Part shown: positions 52,562 through 57,261 of the stretch, piece by piece | Numbering within the stretch: position 1 is the first letter of the stretch | Layout of the letters: each line of letters opens with the position of its first letter | Source of the DNA: Dehalococcoidia bacterium | GTDB lineage: Bacteria; Chloroflexota; Dehalococcoidia; SHYB01; SHYL01 | NCBI GenBank assembly: GCA_009692825.1 | Contig: SHYL01000003.1 | Span: 1 to 57,261, forward strand | Length of the DNA stretch: 57,261 nt | Direction of reading: 5' to 3' | The notes under the pieces: generated by a model | The model's input: the letters and a program-made list of their open reading frames with translations, nothing else | What the model was told of the DNA's origin: nothing | The model's database searches: none | Made by a program: the position numbers and the translations under genes

Positions 52562-53425
52562 TTACCGTTTGCCCTGAGCCATTGCCCTCAGCCTTGCCAC
52601 GCGTTCCTTGATTGGAGGATGGGTGCTGAACAATGCTCCGATGTCGCCGCCCTTAAGGGGGTTCACTATGTACAGGTGAGACATGGCAGGGTTGACCTTC
52701 ATCGGTCTCTGCATCACGCCAGCCTCAAGTGTTTCCAGCGCTGACGCCAGCTCCAAAGGCATTTTGAATGTCTTTGCCGCGGACTCATCTGCGCCGTACT
52801 CGCGTGTCCTGGATATTGCCATCTGGATCAGCGCGGATATCAGCGGAGCCAGGATAATCGTTACTAGGAGCCCGATGATGCCAAGAGGGTTGCTGCCTTT
52901 GTCATCTCGGCCGCGCATGCCGCCGAAAATCATCGACCACTGCGCGATGGTCACCAGGAATCCTATAGCGCCTGCGAGCGTTGCAGCCATTGCGCTTGCA
53001 AGTGTGTCCCTGTTGCGCACATGGCTAAGCTCATGGGCGAATACAGCTTTGAGCTCCTGCCGCGGCATAAGCCGCATGATACCGCGTGTTGCCGCAACTG
53101 CTGCGTGGTTAGGGTTGCGCCCTGTAGCGAATGCATTCGGGGAATCGCTCTCGACCACATAGACCTTGGGCATGGGCATTTTGACCTGGTTAGCCAGTTC
53201 TCTGATGATTGAGTAAAGCTCAGGTTCCTGCTGCTCCGTCACTTTGTGAGCGCCGGTAGACATGAGGACCATGCTGTCTGAAAACCAGTATGAAAAGAAA
53301 TTCATTATGAATGCGAAAACCAGCGCTACGATTGCGCCGCCGTTACCGCCCAGCCGATAGCCCACTACCATAAGCAGGCCGGATAGGGCCGCCAGGAGCA
53401 TTGCGGTGCGAATATTAGTTGTCAT
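52562..53425 (-). CDS. htpX: membrane zinc metalloprotease HtpX
   Basis: M48-family protease that degrades damaged membrane proteins. Seen: N-terminal membrane helices, zinc-binding H131-E132-LSH135 in FAHELSHVRNRD, further membrane helices about 140-210, and the third ligand in REYGADESAA. 287 residues. The ribosome-binding site (GGAAGG) sits in a short hairpin, which may matter because htpX is commonly stress-induced. Confidence 0.95.
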   Translation of the reverse strand: MTTNIRTAMLLAALSGLLMVVGYRLGGNGGAIVALVFAFIMNFFSYWFSDSMVLMSTGAHKVTEQQEPELYSIIRELANQVKMPMPKVYVVESDSPNAFATGRNPNHAAVAATRGIMRLMPRQELKAVFAHELSHVRNRDTLASAMAATLAGAIGFLVTIAQWSMIFGGMRGRDDKGSNPLGIIGLLVTIILAPLISALIQMAISRTREYGADESAAKTFKMPLELASALETLEAGVMQRPMKVNPAMSHLYIVNPLKGGDIGALFSTHPPIKERVARLRAMAQGKR

Positions 53426-53435
53426 TTTTTGTGAA

Positions 53436-53448
53436 CCTTCCTCGAAGG
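53436..53448 (-). other. hairpin over the htpX ribosome-binding site
   Basis: CCTTC-GAG-GAAGG in the transcript is a 5-bp stem whose 3' arm holds the GGAAGG upstream of the htpX ATG. Short, but could act as a temperature-sensitive lid. The -10 candidate TATAAT for htpX lies at 53488-53493 on the minus strand, giving a leader of about 55 nt. Confidence 0.35.
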
Positions 53449-53560
53449 AGCCTCTCTATATTTACTACGGAGAGCGTTCGTAAATAGATTATATAGTGTT
53501 GACGGGTAAACATTACATTTTCACGCATAATTCGTTACCACCATTTGGCTTTTGTAAGTC

Positions 53561-53588
53561 TTGACTTTTAACTTGTCGCTTATATACT
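53561..53588 (+). promoter_or_regulatory. promoter of the zinc-ribbon gene
   Basis: TTGACT, 16-nt spacer, TATACT. Good match to a housekeeping promoter. Transcription would start near 53595 and leave a leader of about 100 nt before the ATG. Confidence 0.7.
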
Positions 53589-53696
53589 TTCTCCCCGTGG
53601 CACAGTATCGGTTCAACGAAAACGGATTTCTTTTTCCACAGATGTCCAAGGCATCGAAGACCGCACTAGCCAAATCTTTTGGAAAGGAGGTCCTCG

Positions 53697-54026
53697 ATGG
53701 CTTACGTAGATAAGCAGATTACCTGTCAGGATTGCGGAAAGGCTTTTGCCTTCACAGCTTCCGAGCAGGATTTATTTGCACAAAAAGGTTACCAGAACGA
53801 TCCCAAGCGTTGCCCTGAGTGCAGAAATGCACGTAAGGACACACGCGTGGCAACATCTCCCGCAGGTGCCACGAGTAGCACAGGCCCCAGGCAGTTTTTC
53901 GCAGCCGTTTGCTCTTCATGCGGCGGTGAGGCCAGAGTGCCATTCCAGCCCCGCAACGACAAACCTGTGTATTGCAGCACTTGTTTCAGCAAGATCAAAC
54001 CTGCAAAGACAACAGTAGCTCACTAA
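53697..54026 (+). CDS. zinc-ribbon protein with CxxC-x17-CxxC domain
   Basis: 109 residues. Two metal-binding units: the first C10-Q-D-C13 with RCPEC (about 36-40), a probable zinc ribbon; the second C-S-S-C followed after exactly 17 residues by C-S-T-C, the CxxC-x17-CxxC domain found in small proteins of many uncultured and anaerobic bacteria. The start ATG 53697 has AAGGAGG upstream. It has its own promoter and terminator. The function is unknown; nucleic-acid binding is plausible. Confidence 0.85.
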   Translation: MAYVDKQITCQDCGKAFAFTASEQDLFAQKGYQNDPKRCPECRNARKDTRVATSPAGATSSTGPRQFFAAVCSSCGGEARVPFQPRNDKPVYCSTCFSKIKPAKTTVAH

Positions 54027-54047
54027 TTAATTAGAGAGAACGACTAG

Positions 54048-54076
54048 GGCTCTGGGTTTACCCGGAGCCTTTTTAT
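54048..54076 (+). terminator. intrinsic terminator after the zinc-ribbon gene
   Basis: GGCTCTGGG and CCCGGAGCC form a 9-bp stem (one G-T pair) with loop TTTA, followed by TTTTTATT. Confidence 0.88.
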
Positions 54077-54138
54077 TGCTTTGAAATTTAGGTATTTTGT
54101 TCTACTAAAATTGGCCTAAAATACGTGCTAACACCCTA

Positions 54139-54167
54139 TTGACAGAATGCATTCCTATAAATAGACT
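54139..54167 (+). promoter_or_regulatory. promoter candidate for the MFS gene
   Basis: A consensus -35 TTGACA, 17-nt spacer, and TAGACT. It is about 190 nt upstream of the MFS start. Confidence 0.45.
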
Positions 54168-54294
54168 TCACACAAAACCAACTTCGAACTTTGTTTGAAA
54201 TATTTGGATTGTTAGACCGTAGGCCTGTTCTTACTCTCTCCTGATTTGCACTGCCCGTTATTCTTTCGCATTCAAACCCATTTCCATCATGCGG

Positions 54295-54308
54295 ATAGGC
54301 ACGCCTAT
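54295..54308. repeat. palindrome ATAGGC-AC-GCCTAT
   Basis: Perfect 6-bp arms around AC, about 50 nt upstream of the MFS start codon, inside the proposed leader. Operator or small RNA hairpin; no regulator gene adjoins. Confidence 0.45.
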
Positions 54309-54356
54309 TCTGTATTAGTCATTAGTTCTTAGTAGCAGTAGAGAGTGTATTTTTAT

Positions 54357-55883
54357 ATGGCACAGGCCACAGTCGTAAGATCGAAAGAGCTGTCCTTCTA
54401 CAAGAAATTCACGTCCGCGACAGCTACTGAGAAGGGCAAAGACAGTTGGTTTTATGCTTACGGCATATTCAACGCCTCTGCTATCAGTGTTGACACCCTT
54501 ATCGTTATCTTTACTACAGTCGTTATAGGCGCTGCGCCCGCACTCATAAGTGCCGTAGATGTACTGGACACCGTTGGCGCAGTGGCGTCGGCAGTGTTTT
54601 TCGGACGTCTTGTGGACCGCATGAAGAGCCTTCGTATATTCCTGACTTTTGCGTTTGGAATGATGGCCCTTTTTGCTGCCCTTCTGGCTATAAGCAACCA
54701 TGTCTTTGTCCTTATGGGTATAAGCCTTCTCTTCGGCTTTTTCATGGGTGCTCCCGCTCCCGCTACCGGAGTCCTGGTTACTAAATCAACTCCTCAGGCC
54801 GCATGGGCAGAGAAGTTTGGCCGGCTGAACAAGATATTCAGTCTTGGCGGAGGCCTGGGGCTGGCTTTCGGTATCGGCTGGCTGGCTGTTATGAGCGATA
54901 TCCTCGGCACCTCCATGGCAATGCGCTGGCTTTTCATCATATGCGGGCTATTTGCATTGATAGCATCATTCATGGCCTTCGCATTCATCAAAGATACAGG
55001 CAATCAGTCATTAGATATTATCGACCCTTTTGGCTTCTTGAGCAGGTTCAAGCCTACCGGGAAAGTGACCCCTCTCACTTTATTTCTTCTGCCGTTCAAG
55101 TTGATTTTCAGAACAATGATGTTCGTTCTGTCCATCCCTCAACGCATCGCAGCTTTCATCTTGAACATTCCGATATGGCTTTTGCAGACTCAGAGGTTCT
55201 TTAGAGAGATCCCTAACACGATAGAAAATGCGCTTTCTCAGTCTGAAGCCATGGTTCCGCAGCTTATCTACAGGCATAAGGCTAGGAACCTGGACCACCA
55301 CGTGAGAGGTGAAGCCAAGGAGTCCTTCAAAGAGAGCCTGATAATCTACTTCGCATCCACCCTCGCCTTGTATTTGAGCTTTGGCATGGCTAACACGATC
55401 ATGCCCATTTTCATCACACGCCACCTGGGAGCTCCCGGATTTGTAGCTGTTTTGGCTACTACTCTATTTGTCATCACCGCAACGTTCTCTTACGGATACA
55501 TATCCAGGGAGATTAACTACATAACCCCCATTCGAGTGCAGTCGCTTGCGATCGCGTTGCGGGCAATCGCTTTCGTTTGCATAGGGTTAGTTGGCGTAAT
55601 CATTCCGGGTGTTGGTGGCGTGGCTGTAGTCCTGGTACTTGTAGCGATCTCAGGTATATCAGCGGCTGCGTTAACGGTAGCTGGGACGATGCGGACCGCC
55701 CTGCTTGCGCCTGAGAGCAGACGTGGTGAGGCGATGGGGATACACACTTCGCTCACTCAGGCAGGCATCATCATCGGGTCGCTCTGCGGCGGCGCGCTTG
55801 CCCAGCAAATTGGCTTTGCACCAGTATTTGAAATAGCGGCGGTTTTATCCGTCGCAGCAATGGTAATGCTCTTAAAACTTTAG
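54357..55883 (+). CDS. major facilitator superfamily transporter with large central insert
   Basis: 508 residues. Twelve membrane helices can be traced in two halves. Family marks: GRLVDRMKS after the second helix and SPESRRGEAMG-type LAPESRRGEAMGIHTSL in the second half. About 213-326 is an unusually long cytoplasmic, partly hydrophobic insert between helices 6 and 7 (PFKLIFRTMMFVLSIPQR, then IAAFILNIPIWLLQTQRF) that may form amphipathic membrane-surface helices. Substrate unknown. Start ATG 54357 is chosen over a GTG four codons upstream; neither has a clear ribosome-binding site. The next gene follows after 18 nt. Confidence 0.82.
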   Translation: MAQATVVRSKELSFYKKFTSATATEKGKDSWFYAYGIFNASAISVDTLIVIFTTVVIGAAPALISAVDVLDTVGAVASAVFFGRLVDRMKSLRIFLTFAFGMMALFAALLAISNHVFVLMGISLLFGFFMGAPAPATGVLVTKSTPQAAWAEKFGRLNKIFSLGGGLGLAFGIGWLAVMSDILGTSMAMRWLFIICGLFALIASFMAFAFIKDTGNQSLDIIDPFGFLSRFKPTGKVTPLTLFLLPFKLIFRTMMFVLSIPQRIAAFILNIPIWLLQTQRFFREIPNTIENALSQSEAMVPQLIYRHKARNLDHHVRGEAKESFKESLIIYFASTLALYLSFGMANTIMPIFITRHLGAPGFVAVLATTLFVITATFSYGYISREINYITPIRVQSLAIALRAIAFVCIGLVGVIIPGVGGVAVVLVLVAISGISAAALTVAGTMRTALLAPESRRGEAMGIHTSLTQAGIIIGSLCGGALAQQIGFAPVFEIAAVLSVAAMVMLLKL

Positions 55884-55901
55884 GAATAAACGGAGACTGT
55901 T

Positions 55902-56669
55902 ATGATCAACACCGCCACGCTTTTTGGAAATATCACAATAGCAGACCAGCCAGTCAGGGCGGCCCGAAAGGGACTTGGATGGCATAAAGCCATTCATGAC
56001 TTTTCGACTCATGTAAAGGCGCCACTCTTACCGAGGCTGCATTCGAACGTAGTGAGCCTGGCGAGCAAGGCGAACACAACCTTTGGCGGCGCTATGACAG
56101 CTTCCTCGTCGTTCGGGAAAGAAACGGCATCGAAGGCCAGGCGTAAGCTTCTCACGAAGTTCCCTATACCGGCGGAAATCAAATGGCACGAATCTCTTAG
56201 AATTCAGGCCATGGTCATACAGAGCAATCTTGAGGAGCTTGAATTCCGAATCGGCGCTACCGCGGCAATGGAGGTCCAGCAAGGTTCGATGTACCTTACC
56301 GGCAAGCGCTGGGTCCGCCAGCAGACGTCTCAGATGACGAACGGCCGCGCGGGCATCGATACGATGGCAGAAGTGCTTACACTAGCATTCAAATCGCTGG
56401 ATATATCGTCACGTGTAGAAGTTACTGATGACGGCGTGAGCGTTACAAACACTGCATGCCCTCTGATGGAATATGCCAAGAAGCACAAGTTCGACAGCGC
56501 CAAAATCTGCAAGATTTTCTGCGGGGATGAGCAATCCTTTTTCAAGGGCGTCAGCTACAGCTATCCCCTGGTAACCAACTATCGTGCAACCCAGATGATG
56601 GGCAAGGGCGACTTGCGCTGCAAAAAGACTTTCAACGTGCGAGAAAGACAGCTTGCGCTTGGGATTTGA
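55902..56669 (+). CDS. uncharacterised 255-residue protein with cysteine-rich C-terminal domain
   Basis: Not recognised. The N-terminal 90 residues are basic with little structure (KLLTKFPIPAEIKWHESLRI follows), then a helical middle. The C-terminus has CPLMEYAKKHKFDSAKICKI, then FCGDEQSFFKGVSYSY and GKGDLRCKKTF: four conserved-looking cysteines (CP, C-x3-C, GD-x2-C) as in V4R-like small-molecule or metal-binding domains. That resemblance is from memory and weak. GGAG lies 8 nt before the ATG. It lies 18 nt behind the MFS gene, so a shared role is likely. Confidence 0.72.
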   Translation: MINTATLFGNITIADQPVRAARKGLGWHKAIHDFSTHVKAPLLPRLHSNVVSLASKANTTFGGAMTASSSFGKETASKARRKLLTKFPIPAEIKWHESLRIQAMVIQSNLEELEFRIGATAAMEVQQGSMYLTGKRWVRQQTSQMTNGRAGIDTMAEVLTLAFKSLDISSRVEVTDDGVSVTNTACPLMEYAKKHKFDSAKICKIFCGDEQSFFKGVSYSYPLVTNYRATQMMGKGDLRCKKTFNVRERQLALGI

Positions 56670-56690
56670 TCAAATGACGGTTGCGGCGCG

Positions 56691-56725
56691 GCACACTTGT
56701 GCTGAATTTTTGATAGGCTTATCCT
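56691..56725 (+). promoter_or_regulatory. dapA promoter region with short palindrome
   Basis: TTGTGC (56697-56702), 17 nt, TATCCT (56720-56725). GCACA-CT-TGTGC at 56691-56702 is an inverted repeat over the -35. The -10 is only a partial match. Confidence 0.4.
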
Positions 56726-56761
56726 GTTAGCAAATTCACGTGTTTTGCTGCTGGAGGCGAT

Positions 56762-57261
56762 ATGGCAAAAATTGGCCGCTTGATCACTGCAATGGTGACA
56801 CCGTTCGATGCGCAGGGGAAGGTAGACCTTCGCCAGGCTAAACGGCTTGCAATTGCCCTCGTAGATTCCGGCAGCGATGGCGTTGTAGTGTCGGGCTCGA
56901 CGGGGGAAGCTCCGACTCTGACCACGGAAGAGAAGCTGGCACTGTTTACCGAGATTAAGGCCGCCGTGGGCAAAAAAGGTTCAGTTATAGCAGGCACCGG
57001 CAATTACTCCACCGAAGAAAGCGTTGAGCTTACGAAGCGGGCAGAGAAGACAGGCGTCGACGCGGTTCTATTGACGACTCCCTACTATAACAAGCCTACT
57101 CAGGAAGGTCTGTATCAGCACTTCTCAAATATCGCTAACAGCACGAAATTGCCTTGCATCCTATATAACATCCCAGGCCGCTCCGGTGTAGCGATATCTG
57201 GTGAGACAAGCGTCAGGTTGAGCCAGGTGCCGAACATCATCGGCACCAAGGACGCCGGATC
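56762..57261 (+). CDS. dapA: 4-hydroxy-tetrahydrodipicolinate synthase DapA (3' end outside window)
   Basis: Condenses pyruvate and aspartate semialdehyde, first step of the DAP/lysine branch. Visible residues 1-166: AMVTPFDAQGKVDL, GSDGVVVSGSTGEAPTL, TPYYNKPTQEGLYQHF, YNIPGRSG with the catalytic tyrosine, and at the edge IIGTKDAG, whose lysine forms the Schiff base with pyruvate. The gene runs off the right end. GGAGG precedes the ATG by 4 nt. dapF is at the other end of the window. Confidence 0.95.
   Translation, partial: MAKIGRLITAMVTPFDAQGKVDLRQAKRLAIALVDSGSDGVVVSGSTGEAPTLTTEEKLALFTEIKAAVGKKGSVIAGTGNYSTEESVELTKRAEKTGVDAVLLTTPYYNKPTQEGLYQHFSNIANSTKLPCILYNIPGRSGVAISGETSVRLSQVPNIIGTKDAG

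Larger units (their letters stand above)
54027..54356. other. 330-nt gene-free region between zinc-ribbon and MFS genes
   Basis: Holds the zinc-ribbon terminator (54048-54076), a promoter candidate (54139-54167), an imperfect hairpin TTCGAAC-TTT-GTTTGAA in the following leader, and the palindrome at 54295-54308. No convincing small gene or RNA gene is seen on either strand. The proposed transcript leader of about 183 nt is long for this compact window. Confidence 0.6.

Noticed and set aside
53426-53560. CIRCE/HrcA operator at htpX
   Set aside because: The TTAGCACTC-N9-GAGTGCTAA pattern is absent; only short CTCTC/GAGAG symmetry is present.

Overview
The window looks like chromosomal core sequence from a Chloroflexota bacterium, most likely of the Dehalococcoidia/SAR202 type. 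That assignment is an inference. It rests on a PMT-type glycosyltransferase fused to a DUF2298 ('Chlor_Arch_YYY') domain with its NYYYFG motif, PyrR-controlled pyrimidine genes, a GldA/F/G-type ABC cluster, and a compact layout with many overlapping genes. I see no rRNA, tRNA, CRISPR array, insertion sequence or prophage. Fifty-five protein genes are supported; the first (ABC permease) and last (dapA) are cut by the window edges.

Layout. (1) 1-839: end of an oligopeptide-type ABC permease. (2) 19040-840, minus strand: metF and hisS, then a pyrimidine operon with its own promoter and PyrR attenuator: pyrR-pyrB-pyrC-carA-[uracil-DNA glycosylase]-[glycerophosphodiesterase]-carB-yjbQ-(DUF2298 giant)-miaA-folK-dapF. 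Most junctions overlap or are separated by a few bases. (3) 19163-25239, plus: coaE, a MoxR-type AAA+ ATPase, a CoA-type NUDIX hydrolase, a 1074-residue solenoid/von Willebrand A protein, an unknown 107-residue protein and queF. (4) 25236-27016, minus: a PPOX-fold flavoprotein, then the overlapping polyamine pair speD-speB (transcribed speD first). (5) 27228-31775, plus: GldA/GldF/GldG-like ABC exporter plus a DUF4340 protein. (6) 31840-37180: cysteine-less glutaredoxin-like protein, thiN (minus), then cinA-epimerase-trxB-rnd. (7) 39753-37175, minus: chlorite-dismutase/HemQ-family protein, DUF309 protein, tldD. (8) 39914-41061, plus: lone excisionase-type HTH and a SirB1-type transglutaminase-fold protein. 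(9) 49814-41071, minus: queC-queE, a double-domain ThyX, lipA, and a full 2-oxoacid dehydrogenase complex (E3-E1alpha-E1beta-E2). (10) 49897-57261: aldo/keto reductase, two small membrane proteins, lipB, htpX, a CxxC-x17-CxxC zinc-ribbon protein, a major-facilitator protein with an unknown partner, and the start of dapA.

The genes supply pyrimidine nucleotides, 7-deazaguanine (queuosine) precursors, lipoate and a lipoate-dependent dehydrogenase, polyamines, CoA, lysine/DAP and folate. Together with thioredoxin reductase, the HemQ-family protein and the E1/E2/E3 complex this suggests a free-living heterotroph with respiratory-type metabolism (inference).

The most interesting points are: a tandem ThyX in which the two halves keep complementary parts of the active-site motif; a lipoamide dehydrogenase whose reading frame makes sense only from a CTG start; a textbook PyrR attenuator whose terminator also covers the pyrR ribosome-binding site; a MoxR/solenoid-VWA gene set with an unknown partner; and recurrent extended -10 promoters, some placed so that the mRNA would be leaderless.
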